A stretch of 64,000 nt of DNA from Lepas anatifera (lineage: Eukaryota; Arthropoda; Thecostraca; Lepadidae), in assembly GCA_034440635.1 (NCBI GenBank), contig JAOTON010001589.1, positions 62,001-126,000 on the forward strand, read 5' to 3'. The position numbers and the translations under genes are program-made. The notes beneath the pieces are model-generated. The model made no database searches and was not told the origin of the DNA. It saw nothing but the letters and a program-made list of their open reading frames with translations. This document shows positions 1 to 13,435 of the stretch, one piece after another; within the stretch, counting starts at the first letter, position 1, and each line of letters begins with the position of its first letter.

Positions 1-3000
1 GCCTCAAAGCCTAATAATAGTACTTGTGGGCACCAGTTTACGAAAACTTGGGATTTTTTTCTTCACCATCAGAAAGGGCTGCATTTTCCAAAAACAGTGC
101 AAAAATATTTTTTAGGGTGGGGCCCATAGGGGCCCCTCAGGGGCACTTTTGAAAATTTTGGCGAATAGGGCGGACCCCTTCGATTTTCTTGAAAATCGGC
201 ATGCGTGATGCTTACGTCCATTGGAGAAATCTGGCTGAAGAAACCATATGGGGCATTGATAAATAAGGGGCCTCAGGGGGCCTCAAAACCTAATAATAGT
301 ACTTGTGGGCACCAGTTTACGAAAACTTGGGATTTTTTTCTTCACCATCAGAAAGGGCTGCATTTTCCAAAAACAGTGCAAAAATATTTTTAGGGTGGGG
401 CCCATAGGGGCCCCTCAGGGCACTTTTGAAAATTTTGGCGAATAGGGCGGACCCCTTCGATTTTCTTGAAAATCGGCATGCGTGATGCTTACGTCCATTG
501 GAGAAATCTGGCTGAAGAAACCATATGGGGCATTGATAAATAAGGGGCCTCGGGGGGCCTCAAAGCCTAATAATAGTACTTGTGGGCACCAGTTTACGAA
601 AACTTGGGATTTTTTCTTCACCATCAGAAAGGGCTGCATTTTCCAAAAACAGTGCAAAAATATTTTTTAGGGTGGGGCCCATAGGGGCCCCTCAGGGCAC
701 TTTTGAAAATTTTGGCGAATAGGGCGGACCCCTTCGATTTTCTTGAAAATCGGCATGCGTGATGCTTACGTCCATTGGAGAAATCTGGCTGAAGAAACCA
801 TATGGGGCATTGATAAATAAGGGGCCTCGGGGGGCCTCAAAGCCTAATAATAGTACTTGTGGGCACCAGTTTACGAAAACTTGGGATTTTTTCTTCACCA
901 TCAGAAAGGGCTGCATTTTCCAAAAACAGTGCAAAAATATTTTTAGGGTGGGGCCCATAGGGGCCCCTCAGGGCACTTTTGAAAATTTTGGCGAATAGGG
1001 CGGACCCCTTCGATTTTCTTGAAAATCGGCATGCGTGATGCTTACGTCCATTGGAGAAATCTGGCTGAAGAAACCATATGGGGCATTGATAAATAAGGGG
1101 CCTCAGGGGGCCTCAAAACCTAATAATAGTACTTGTGGGCACCAGTTTACGAAAACTTGGGATTTTTTTCTTCACCATCAGAAAGGGCTGCATTTTCCAA
1201 AAACAGTGCAAAAATATTTTTTAGGGTGGGGCCCATAGGGGCCCCTCAGGGCACTTTTGAAAATTTTGGCGAATAGGGCGGACCCCTTCGATTTTCTTGA
1301 AAATCGGCATGCGTGATGCTTACGTCCATTGGAGAAATCTGGCTGAAGAAACCATATGGGGCATTGATAAATAAGGGGCCTCGGGGGCCTCAAAACCTAA
1401 TAATAGTACTTGTGGGCACCAGTTTACGAAAACTTGGGATTTTTTTCTTCACCATCAGAAAGGGCTGCATTTTCCAAAAACAGTGCAAAAATATTTTTAG
1501 GGTGGGGCCCATAGGGGCCCCTCAGGGCACTTTTGAAAATTTTGGCGAATAGGGCGGACCCCTTCGATTTTCTTGAAAATCGGCATGCGTGATGCTTACG
1601 TCCATTGGAGAAATCTGGCTGAAGAAACCATATGGGGCATTGATAAATAAGGGGCCTCGGGGGCCTCAAAACCTAATAATAGTACTTGTGGGCACCAGTT
1701 TACGAAAACTTGGGATTTTTCTTCACCATCAGAAAGGGCTGCATTTTCCAAAAATAGTGCAAAAATATTTTTAGGGTGGGGCCCATAGGGGCCCCTCAGG
1801 GCACTTTGAAAATTTTGGCGAATAGGGCGGACCCCTTCGATTTTCTTGAAAATCGGCATGCGTGATGCTTACGTCCATTGGAGAAATCTGGCTGAAGAAA
1901 CCATATGGGGCATTGATAAATAAGGGGCCTCGGGGGCCTCAAAGCCTAATAATAGTACTTGTGGGCACCAGTTTACGAAAACTTGGGATTTTTTCTTCAC
2001 CATCAGAAAGGGCTGCATTTTCCAAAAACAGTGCAAAAATATTTTTTAGGGTGGGGCCCATAGGGGCCCCTCAGGGCACTTTGAAAATTTTGGCGAATAG
2101 GGCGGACCCCTTCGATTTTTCTTGAAAATCGGCATGCGTGATGCTTACGTCCATTGGAGAAATCTGGCTGAAGAAACCATATGGGGCATTGATAAATAAG
2201 GGGCCTCGGGGGGCCTCAAAACCTAATAATAGTACTTGTGGGCACCAGTTTACGAAAACTTGGGATTTTTTCTTCACCATCAGAAAGGGCTGCATTTTCC
2301 AAAAACAGTGCAAAAATATTTTTTAGGGTGGGGCCCATAGGGGCCCCTCAGGGCACTTTTGAAAATTTTGGCGAATAGGGCGGACCCCTTCGATTTTCTT
2401 GAAAATCGGCATGCGTGATGCTTACGTCCATTGGAGAAATCTGGCTGAAGAAACCATATGGGGCATTGATAAATAAGGGGCCTCGGGGGCCTCAAAGCCT
2501 AATAATAGTACTTGTGGGCACCAGTTTACGAAAACTTGGGATTTTTTCTTCACCATCAGAAAGGGCTGCATTTTCCAAAAATAGTGCAAAAATATTTTTT
2601 AGGGTGGGGCCCATAGGGGCCCCTCAGGGCACTTTTGAAAATTTTGGCGAATAGGGCGGACCCCTTCGATTTTCTTGAAAATCGGCATGCGTGATGCTTA
2701 CGTCCATTGGAGAAATCTGGCTGAAGAAACCATATGGGGCATTGATAAATAAGGGGCCTCGGGGGCCTCAAAGCCTAATAATAGTACTTGTGGGCACCAG
2801 TTTACGAAAACTTGGGATTTTTTCTTCACCATCAGAAAGGGCTGCATTTTCCAAAAACAGTGCAAAAATATTTTTAGGGTGGGGCCCATAGGGGCCCCTC
2901 AGGGCACTTTTGAAAATTTTGGCGAATAGGGCGGACCCCTTCGATTTTCTTGAAAATCGGCATGCGTGATGCTTACGTCCATTGGAGAAATCTGGCTGAA

Positions 3001-6000
3001 GAAACCATATGGGGCATTGATAAATAAGGGCCTCGGGGGGCCTCAAAACCTAATAATAGTACTTGTGGGCACCAGTTTACGAAAACTTGGGATTTTTTCT
3101 TCACCATCAGAAAGGGCTGCATTTTCCAAAAACAGTGCAAAAATATTTTTTAGGGTGGGGCCCATAGGGGCCCCTCAGGGCACTTTTGAAAATTTTGGCG
3201 AATAGGGCGGACCCCTTCGATTTTCTTGAAAATCGGCATGCGTGATGCTTACGTCCATTGGAGAAATCTGGCTGAAGAAACCATATGGGGCATTGATAAA
3301 TAAGGGGCCTCGGGGGCCTCAAAGCCTAATAATAGTACTTGTGGGCACCAGTTTACGAAAACTTGGGATTTTTTTCTTCACCATCAGAAAGGGCTGCATT
3401 TTCCAAAAACAGTGCAAAAATATTTTTTAGGGTGGGGCCCATAGGGGCCCCTCAGGGCACTTTTGAAAATTTTGGCGAATAGGGCGGACCCCTTCGATTT
3501 TCTTGAAAATCGGCATGCGTGATGCTTACGTCCATTGGAGAAATCTGGCTGAAGAAACCATATGGGGCATTGATAAATAAGGGGCCTCGGGGGCCTCAAA
3601 ACCTAATAATAGTACTTGTGGGCACCAGTTTTACGAAAACTTGGGAATTTTTTCTTCACCATCAGAAAGGGCTGCATTTTCCAAAAACAGTGCAAAAATA
3701 TTTTTTAGGGTGGGGCCCATAGGGGCCCCTCAGGGCACTTTTGAAAATTTTGGCGAATAGGGCGGACCCCTTCGATTTTCTTGAAAATCGGCATGCGTGA
3801 TGCTTACGTCCATTGGAGAAATCTGGCTGAAGAAACCATATGGGGCATTGATAAATAAGGGGCCTCGGGGGGCCTCAAAACCTAATAATAGTACTTGTGG
3901 GCACCAGTTTACGAAAACTTGGGATTTTTTCTTCACCATCAGAAAGGGCTGCATTTTCCAAAAACAGTGCAAAAATATTTTTTAGGGTGGGGCCCATAGG
4001 GGCCCCTCAGGGGCACTTTTGAAAATTTTGGCGAATAGGGCGGACCCCTTCGATTTTCTTGAAAATCGGCATGCGTGATGCTTACGTCCATTGGAGAAAT
4101 CTGGCTGAAGAAACCATATGGGGCATTGATAAATAAGGGGCCTCGGGGGGCCTCAAAACCTAATAATATTACTTGTGGGCACCAGTTTACGAAAACTTGG
4201 GATTTTTTCTTCACCATCAGAAAGGGCTGCATTTTCCAAAAACAGTGCAAAAATATTTTTTAGGGTGGGGCCCATAGGGGCCCCTCAGGGCACTTTGAAA
4301 ATTTTGGCGAATAGGGCGGACCCCTTCGATTTTCTTGAAAATCGGCATGCGTGATGCTTACGTCCATTGGAGAAATCTGGCTGAAGAAACCATATGGGGC
4401 ATTGATAAATAAGGGGCCTCGGGGGCCTCAAAACCTAATAATAGTACTTGTGGGCACCAGTTTACGAAAACTTGGGATTTTTTCTTCACCATCAGAAAGG
4501 GCTGCATTTTCCAAAAACAGTGCAAAAATATTTTTTAGGGTGGGGCCCATAGGGGCCCCTCAGGGCACTTTTGAAAATTTTGGCGAATAGGGCGGACCCC
4601 TTGGATTTTCTTGAAAATCGGCATGCGTGATGCTTACGTCCATTGGAGAAATCTGGCTGAAGAAACCATATGGGGCATTGATAAATAAGGGGCCTCGGGG
4701 GGCCTCAAAGCCTAATAATATTACTTGTGGGCACCAGTTTACGAAAACTTGGGATTTTTCTTCACCATCAGAAAGGGCTGCATTTTCCAAAAATAGTGCA
4801 AAAATATTTTTAGGGTGGGGCCCATAGGGGCCCCTCAGGGCACTTTTGAAAATTTTGGCGAATAGGGCGGACCCCTTCGATTTTCTTGAAAATCGGCATG
4901 CGTGATGCTTACGTCCATTGGAGAAATCTGGCTGAAGAAACCATATGGGGCATTGATAAATAAGGGGCCTCGGGGGGCCTCAAAACCTAATAATAGTACT
5001 TGTGGGCACCAGTTTACGAAAACTTGGGATTTTTTCTTCACCATCAGAAAGGGCTGCATTTTCCAAAAATAGTGCAAAAATATTTTTTAGGGTGGGGCCC
5101 ATAGGGGCCCCTCAGGGCACTTTTGAAAATTTTGGCGAATAGGGCGGACCCCTTCGATTTTCTTGAAAATCGGCATGCGTGATGCTTACGTCCATTGGAG
5201 AAATCTGGCTGAAGAAACCATATGGGGCATTGATAAATAAGGGGCCTCGGGGGCCTCAAAACCTAATAATAGTACTTGTGGGCACCAGTTTACGAAAACT
5301 TGGGATTTTTTCTTCACCATCAGAAAGGGCTGCATGTTCCAAAAACAGTGCAAAAATATTTTTTAGGGTGGGGCCCATAGGGGCCCCTCAGGGCACTTTT
5401 GAAAATTTTGGCGAATAGGGCGGACCCCTTCGATTTTCTTGAAAATCGGCATGCGTGATGCTTACGTCCATTGGAGAAATCTGGCTGAAGAAACCATATG
5501 GGGCATTGATAAATAAGGGGCCTCGGGGGGCCTCAAAACCTAATAATATTACTTGTGGGCACCAGTTTACGAAAACTTGGGATTTTTTTCTTCACCATCA
5601 GAAAGGGCTGCATGTTCCAAAAACAGTGCAAAAATATTTTTTAGGGTGGGGCCCATAGGGGCCCCTCAGGGCACTTTTGAAAATTTTGGCGAATAGGGCG
5701 GACCCCTTCGATTTTCTTGAAAATCGGCATGCGTGATGCTTACGTCCATTGGAGAAATCTGGCTGAAGAAACCATATGGGGCATTGATAAATAAGGGGCC
5801 TCGGGGGGCCTCAAAGCCTAATAATAGTACTTGTGGGCACCAGTTTACGAAAACTTGGGAATTTTTTCTTCACCATCAGAAAGGGCTGCATTTTCCAAAA
5901 ATAGTGCAAAAATATTTTTTTAGGGTGGGGCCCATAGGGGCCCCTCAGGGCACTTTTGAAAATTTTGGCGAATAGGGCGGACCCCTTCGATTTTCTTGAA

Positions 6001-9000
6001 AATCGGCATGCGTGATGCTTACGTCCATTGGAGAAATCTGGCTGAAGAAACCATATGGGGCATTGATAAATAAGGGGCCTCGGGGGCCTCAAAACCTAAT
6101 AATAGTACTTGTGGGCACCAGTTTACGAAAACTTGGGATTTTTTCTTCACCATCAGAAAGGGCTGCATTTTCCAAAAACAGTGCAAAAATATTTTTTAGG
6201 GTGGGGCCCATAGGGGCCCCTCAGGGCACTTTTGAAAATTTTGGCGAATAGGGCGGACCCCTTCGATTTTCTTGAAAATCGGCATGCGTGATGCTTACGT
6301 CCATTGGAGAAATCTGGCTGAAGAAACCATATGGGGCATTGATAAATAAGGGGCCTCGGGGGGCCTCAAAACCTAATAATAGTACTTGTGGGCACCAGTT
6401 TACGAAAACTTGGGATTTTTTTCTTCACCATCAGAAAGGGCTGCATTTTCCAAAAACAGTGCAAAAATATTTTTTAGGGTGGGGCCCATAGGGGCCCCTC
6501 AGGGCACTTTTGAAAATTTTGGCGAATAGGGCGGACCCCTTCGATTTTCTTGAAAATCGGCATGCGTGATGCTTACGTCCATTGGAGAAATCTGGCTGAA
6601 GAAACCATATGGGGCATTGATAAATAAGGGGCCTCGGGGGGCCTCAAAACCTAATAATAGTACTTGTGGGCACCAGTTTACGAAAACTTGGGATTTTTTC
6701 TTCACCATCAGAAAGGGCTGCATTTTCCAAAAACAGTGCAAAAATATTTTTTAGGGTGGGGCCCATAGGGGCCCCTCAGGGCACTTTTGAAAATTTTGGC
6801 GAATAGGGCGGACCCCTTCGATTTTCTTGAAAATCGGCATGCGTGATGCTTACGTCCATTGGAGAAATCTGGCTGAAGAAACCATATGGGGCATTGATAA
6901 ATAAGGGGCCTCGGGGGCCTCAAAACCTAATAATAGTACTTGTGGGCACCAGTTTACGAAAACTTGGGATTTTTTCTTCACCATCAGAAAGGGCTGCATT
7001 TTCCAAAAACAGTGCAAAAATATTTTTAGGGTGGGGCCCATAGGGGCCCCCTCAGGGCACTTTTGAAAATTTTGGCGAATAGGGCGGACCCCTTCGATTT
7101 TCTTGAAAATCGGCATGCGTGATGCTTACGTCCATTGGAGAAATCTGGCTGAAGAAACCATATGGGGCATTGATAAATAAGGGGCCTCGGGGGGCCTCAA
7201 AACCTAATAATATTACTTGTGGGCACCAGTTTACGAAAACTTGGGATTTTTTTCTTCACCATCAGAAAGGGCTGCATTTTCCAAAAATAGTGCAAAAATA
7301 TTTTTTAGGGTGGGGCCCATAGGGGCCCCTCAGGGCACTTTTGAAAATTTTGGCGAATAGGGCGGACCCCTTCGATTTTCTTGAAAATCGGCATGCGTGA
7401 TGCTTACGTCCATTGGAGAAATCTGGCTGAAGAAACCATATGGGGCATTGATAAATAAGGGGCCTCGGGGGGCCTCAAAACCTAATAATAGTACTTGTGG
7501 GCACCAGTTTACGAAAACTTGGGAATTTTTTCTTCACCATCAGAAAGGGCTGCATGTTCCAAAAACAGTGCAAAAATATTTTTTAGGGTGGGGCCCATAG
7601 GGGCCCCTCAGGGCACTTTTGAAAATTTTGGCGAATAGGGCGGACCCCTTGGATTTTCTTGAAAATCGGCATGCGTGATGCTTACGTCCATTGGAGAAAT
7701 CTGGCTGAAGAAACCATATGGGGCATTGATAAATAAGGGGCCTCGGGGGGCCTCAAAACCTAATAATATTACTTGTGGGCACCAGTTTACGAAAACTTGG
7801 GATTTTTTTCTTCACCATCAGAAAGGGCTGCATTTTCCAAAAATAGTGCAAAAATATTTTTAGGGTGGGGCCCATAGGGGCCCCTCAGGGCACTTTTGAA
7901 AATTTTGGCGAATAGGGCGGACCCCTTCGATTTTCTTGAAAATCGGCATGCGTGATGCTTACGTCCATTGGAGAAATCTGGCTGAAGAAACCATATGGGG
8001 CATTGATAAATAAGGGGCCTCGGGGGGCCTCAAAACCTAATAATATTACTTGTGGGCACCAGTTTACGAAAACTTGGGATTTTTTCTTCACCATCAGAAA
8101 GGGCTGCATTTTCCAAAAATAGTGCAAAAATATTTTTTAGGGTGGGGCCCATAGGGGCCCCTCAGGGCACTTTTGAAAATTTTGGCGAATAGGGCGGACC
8201 CCTTCGATTTTCTTGAAAATCGGCATGCGTGATGCTTACGTCCATTGGAGAAATCTGGCTGAAGAAACCATATGGGGCATTGATAAATAAGGGGCCTCGG
8301 GGGCCTCAAAACCTAATAATATTACTTGTGGGCACCAGTTTACGAAAACTTGGGATTTTTTCTTCACCATCAGAAAGGGCTGCATGTTCCAAAAATAGTG
8401 CAAAAATATTTTTTTAGGGTGGGGCCCATAGGGGCCCCTCAGGGCACTTTTGAAAATTTTGGCGAATAGGGCGGACCCCTTCGATTTTCTTGAAAATCGG
8501 CATGCGTGATGCTTACGTCCATTGGAGAAATCTGGCTGAAGAAACCATATGGGGCATTGATAAATAAGGGGCCTCGGGGGCCTCAAAACCTAATAATATT
8601 ACTTGTGGGCACCAGTTTACGAAAACTTGGGATTTTTTTTCTTCACCATCAGAAAGGGCTGCATGTTCCAAAAATAGTGCAAAAATATTTTTTTAGGGTG
8701 GGGCCCATAGGGGCCCCTCAGGGCACTTTTGAAAATTTTGGCGAATAGGGCGGACCCCTTCGATTTTCTTGAAAATCGGCATGCGTGATGCTTACGTCCA
8801 TTGGAGAAATCTGGCTGAAGAAACCATATGGGGCATTGATAAATAAGGGGCCTCGGGGGCCTCAAAGCCTAATAATAGTACTTGTGGGCACCAGTTTACG
8901 AAAACTTGGGAATTTTTTCTTCACCATCAGAAAGGGCTGCATTTTCCAAAAACAGTGCAAAAATATTTTTAGGGTGGGGCCCATAGGGGCCCCTCAGGGC

Positions 9001-12000
9001 ACTTTTGAAAATTTTGGCGAATAGGGCGGACCCCTTCGATTTTCTTGAAAATCGGCATGCGTGATGCTTACGTCCATTGGAGAAATCTGGCTGAAGAAAC
9101 CATATGGGGCATTGATAAATAAGGGGCCTCGGGGGGCCTCAAAACCTAATAATAGTACTTGTGGGCACCAGTTTACGAAAACTTGGGATTTTTTCTTCAC
9201 CATCAGAAAGGGCTGCATTTTCCAAAAACAGTGCAAAAATATTTTTTAGGGTGGGGCCCATAGGGGCCCCTCAGGGCACTTTTGAAAATTTTGGCGAATA
9301 GGGCGGACCCCTTCGATTTTCTTGAAAATCGGCATGCGTGATGCTTACGTCCATTGGAGAAATCTGGCTGAAGAAACCATATGGGGCATTGATAAATAAG
9401 GGGCCTCGGGGGCCTCAAAACCTAATAATAGTACTTGTGGGCACCAGTTTACGAAAACTTGGGATTTTTTTCTTCACCATCAGAAAGGGCTGCATTTTCC
9501 AAAAACAGTGCAAAAATATTTTTTAGGGTGGGGCCCATAGGGGCCCCTCAGGGCACTTTTGAAAATTTTGGCGAATAGGGCGGACCCCTTCGATTTTCTT
9601 GAAAATCGGCATGCGTGATGCTTACGTCCATTGGAGAAATCTGGCTGAAGAAACCATATGGGGCATTGATAAATAAGGGGCCTCGGGGGGCCTCAAAACC
9701 TAATAATAGTACTTGTGGGCACCAGTTTACGAAAACTTGGGATTTTTTTCTTCACCATCAGAAAGGGCTGCATTTTCCAAAAATAGTGCAAAAATATTTT
9801 TTAGGGTGGGGCCCATAGGGGCCCCTCAGGGCACTTTTGAAAATTTTGGCGAATAGGGCGGACCCCTTCGATTTTCTTGAAAATCGGCATGCGTGATGCT
9901 TACGTCCATTGGAGAAATCTGGCTGAAGAAACCATATGGGGCATTGATAAATAAGGGGCCTCGGGGGGCCTCAAAACCTAATAATAGTACTTGTGGGCAC
10001 CAGTTTACGAAAACTTGGGATTTTTTCTTCACCATCAGAAAGGGCTGCATGTTCCAAAAATAGTGCAAAAATATTTTTTAGGGTGGGGCCCATAGGGGCC
10101 CCTCAGGGCACTTTTGAAAATTTTGGCGAATAGGGCGGACCCCTTGGATTTTCTTGAAAATCGGCATGCGTGATGCTTACGTCCATTGGAGAAATCTGGC
10201 TGAAGAAACCATATGGGGCATTGATAAATAAGGGGCCTCGGGGGGCCTCAAAACCTAATAATATTACTTGTGGGCACCAGTTTACGAAAACTTGGGATTT
10301 TTTCTTCACCATCAGAAAGGGCTGCATGTTCCAAAAATAGTGCAAAAATATTTTTTAGGGTGGGGCCCATAGGGGCCCCTCAGGGCACTTTTGAAAATTT
10401 TGGCGAATAGGGCGGACCCCTTCGATTTTCTTGAAAATCGGCATGCGTGATGCTTACGTCCATTGGAGAAATCTGGCTGAAGAAACCATATGGGGCATTG
10501 ATAAATAAGGGGCCTCGGGGGGCCTCAAAACCTAATAATATTACTTGTGGGCACCAGTTTACGAAAACTTGGGATTTTTTCTTCACCATCAGAAAGGGCT
10601 GCATGTTCCAAAAATAGTGCAAAAATATTTTTTAGGGTGGGGCCCATAGGGGCCCCTCAGGGCACTTTTGAAAATTTTGGCGAATAGGGCGGACCCCTTC
10701 GATTTTCTTGAAAATCGGCATGCGTGATGCTTACGTCCATTGGAGAAATCTGGCTGAAGAAACCATATGGGGCATTGATAAATAAGGGGCCTCGGGGGCC
10801 TCAAAACCTAATAATATTACTTGTGGGCACCAGTTTACGAAAACTTGGGATTTTTTTCTTCACCATCAGAAAGGGCTGCATGTTCCAAAAATAGTGCAAA
10901 AATATTTTTTAGGGTGGGGCCCATAGGGGCCCCTCAGGGCACTTTTGAAAATTTTGGCGAATAGGGCGGACCCCTTGGATTTTCTTGAAAATCGGCATGC
11001 GTGATGCTTACGTCCATTGGAGAAATCTGGCTGAAGAAACCATATGGGGCATTGATAAATAAGGGGCCTCGGGGGGCCTCAAAACCTAATAATATTACTT
11101 GTGGGCACCAGTTTACGAAAACTTGGGATTTTTTCTTCACCATCAGAAAGGGCTGCATGTTCCAAAAATAGTGCAAAAATATTTTTTAGGGTGGGGCCCA
11201 TAGGGGCCCCTCAGGGGCACTTTTGAAAATTTTGGCGAATAGGGCGGACCCCTTCGATTTTCTTGAAAATCGGCATGCGTGATGCTTACGTCCATTGGAG
11301 AAATCTGGCTGAAGAAACCATATGGGGCATTGATAAATAAGGGGCCTCGGGGGGCCTCAAAACCTAATAATATTACTTGTGGGCACCAGTTTACGAAAAC
11401 TTGGGATTTTTTTCTTCACCATCAGAAAGGGCTGCATGTTCCAAAAATAGTGCAAAAATATTTTTAGGGTGGGGCCCATAGGGGCCCCTCAGGGCACTTT
11501 TGAAAATTTTGGCGAATAGGGCGGACCCCTTCGATTTTCTTGAAAATCGGCATGCGTGATGCTTACGTCCATTGGAGAAATCTGGCTGAAGAAACCATAT
11601 GGGGCATTGATAAATAAGGGGCCTCGGGGGGCCTCAAAACCTAATAATATTACTTGTGGGCACCAGTTTACGAAAACTTGGGAATTTTTTTCTTCACCAT
11701 CAGAAAGGGCTGCATGTTCCAAAAATAGTGCAAAAATATTTTTAGGGTGGGGCCCATAGGGGCCCCTCAGGGCACTTTTGAAAATTTTGGCGAATAGGGC
11801 GGACCCCTTCGATTTTCTTGAAAATCGGCATGCGTGATGCTTACGTCCATTGGAGAAATCTGGCTGAAGAAACCATATGGGGCATTGATAAATAAGGGGC
11901 CTCAGGGGGCCTCAAAACCTAATAATAGTACTTGTGGGCACCAGTTTACGAAAACTTGGGATTTTTTTCTTCACCATCAGAAAGGGCTGCATGTTCCAAA

Positions 12001-12148
12001 AATAGTGCAAAAATATTTTTTAGGGTGGGGCCCATAGGGGCCCCTCAGGGCACTTTTGAAAATTTTGGCGAATAGGGCGGACCCCTTCGATTTTCTTGAA
12101 AATCGGCATGCGTGATGCTTACGTCCATTGGAGAAATCTGGCTGAAGG
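1..12148 (+). repeat. Tandem satellite array, ~277 bp monomer, about 44 copies
   Basis: The same unit recurs every 275-279 bases, seen for example by following the motif GATGCTTACGTCC from 203 to about 12112. Copies are nearly identical; differences are mainly homopolymer lengths (T runs, G runs) plus a few recurrent substitutions (AATAGTAC/AATATTAC, CATTTTCC/CATGTTCC, CAGTGC/TAGTGC). Each monomer contains a perfect dyad CGATTTTC-TT-GAAAATCG (first at 181-198) and a GGGGCCC-ATA-GGGGCCCC near-dyad. Short open frames of 60-116 codons occur on both strands, but homopolymer changes shift them from copy to copy, so they are not treated as genes. The array runs off the left edge of the window and stops inside a monomer at the right. 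Confidence 0.97.
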
Positions 12149-13039
12149 AACCCCTATATGTTGTCCTCAGCCAGATCATTTTTGCAACACTCATGCGTTT
12201 TCTAGATTTGTAGCTCTGGGTCATAGGCGTGATGTATGGGAAGGTAGTTTATGTGTGAGATGATTTGAGTTGGGTTGCTCCTGTATTGGCATTGGTATAT
12301 GTCTATTGTAAAAGTATTGCTCGTGGAAACGTAAGTAATGCTGATTTTTAATTTGGCAGCCACATTCGACATTGACCAGAGACCCAGAGTCCTGAGTCCT
12401 TTGAACCGGCCCCGGCCCCGGCCCTTACTATAATGCTCTTGTCAGTTAAAAAATTTGACTGACCGGATGTGTTGCTTTCGTACCTATTTTGTAAATATGA
12501 AGACAAAGCGCTATGTTGAAAAATTGTCTCATACCCAGCTTTGTACCCAATTGCTTAAAATCATTTTGTATTATCATAACGTAAACATTTTTTACAAGTT
12601 AGGTTTCTGGACTATACAAAATTGATTGAGAGTAGGGCATGGGGTACATGAGATAGTAAGCGTCATCTTTTGAGCAAAATAAGAGACAGTTAAAACCATC
12701 GATGAGTTGGACACGATAGTCTAGAATTTTAGAGGGAAATCAACATGTGAAAACGTTTTTTGCACTTTAACTTATTGTGTGTGTGGGACAAATCTACGAA
12801 TAAGCATATATATCCGAGAAACAACTGGATACAACGTCACAAATACTTCAAAGCCATGAAAAGTTCTTCCAAGGGCTACTTTACCGCTGCAGCAAATGTT
12901 AAAGCGCATGGAATGTTTTTGATTTCGATAGAACGAATACCGGAGGTGGCCCTCGGATGGTTTCCAGCCTAAGAGCTGGAAAACTTTATTGGATATTTTT
13001 GTGAGAATTGATGCGCGTGTCGTTTGGTGGCTTTCTTGG
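12149..13039. other. Non-repetitive spacer, no gene recognised
   Basis: Unassigned AT-rich sequence after the satellite stops inside a monomer. It contains a small open frame (12760-12972) with no recognisable motif and no convincing splice signals. No RNA gene or element boundary is evident here. Confidence 0.5.
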
Positions 13040-13435
13040 CCCACCCTGGTGGGCCTCCGAGCCACCTTTCGCCCCGGTGGGAGGGGGTTTCAAACAATCC
13101 GCCTCGAATTTGGCACCTATGCAGGATAACGAATAGAAGTGAACGATTTTGGACAGCGCATAAGAAGTCATTACGAGACTACATTGGTCTCTTTTGGGTA
13201 CAGGTAAAGATTAAGGTCATGACAGGACAAAGAAGGATAATATGTTTGATAATAGTTTCTTGGCTCTAGTACCTGTCAGTGTTGGATTAGAATCATTTTT
13301 AGGCACATTTCGCGTCTTCTTGTTGCGGTAAATTGAATAATGTATAATATGATTATACTAGGTCAAAACATAAATATAAACCGGCCTATGGTCAGGTAAA
13401 GGTCACTATCTAACCTAGCATAGTTAAAATGAATA
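13040..13435 (+). repeat. Family-B TTAA-type MITE, left portion, interrupted by a nested element
   Basis: The GC-rich start (CCCACCCTGGTGGGCCTCCG) and the following ~390 bases match, in reverse complement, the region ending at 55469. Shared blocks include GGTCATGACAGG, the TAGAATCATTT tract and TACTAGGTCAAAA. The outermost TTAACCCGCA seen in the 55.4 kb copy is missing here. The family continues at 14464 after the nested family-A insertion. Confidence 0.75.

Noticed and set aside
1..12150. Dozens of 60-116 codon open frames on both strands, many nearly identical (MMLTSIGEIWLKKPYG-like and MRPPRPLIYQCPIWFL-like)
   Set aside because: They are by-products of the 277 bp satellite. Homopolymer length changes shift the frames between copies, and both strands are equally open, so there is no sign of coding selection.
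1..12150. CRISPR-like regular repetition
   Set aside because: There are no unique spacers; whole monomers are tandemly repeated, and the sequence is clearly eukaryotic.
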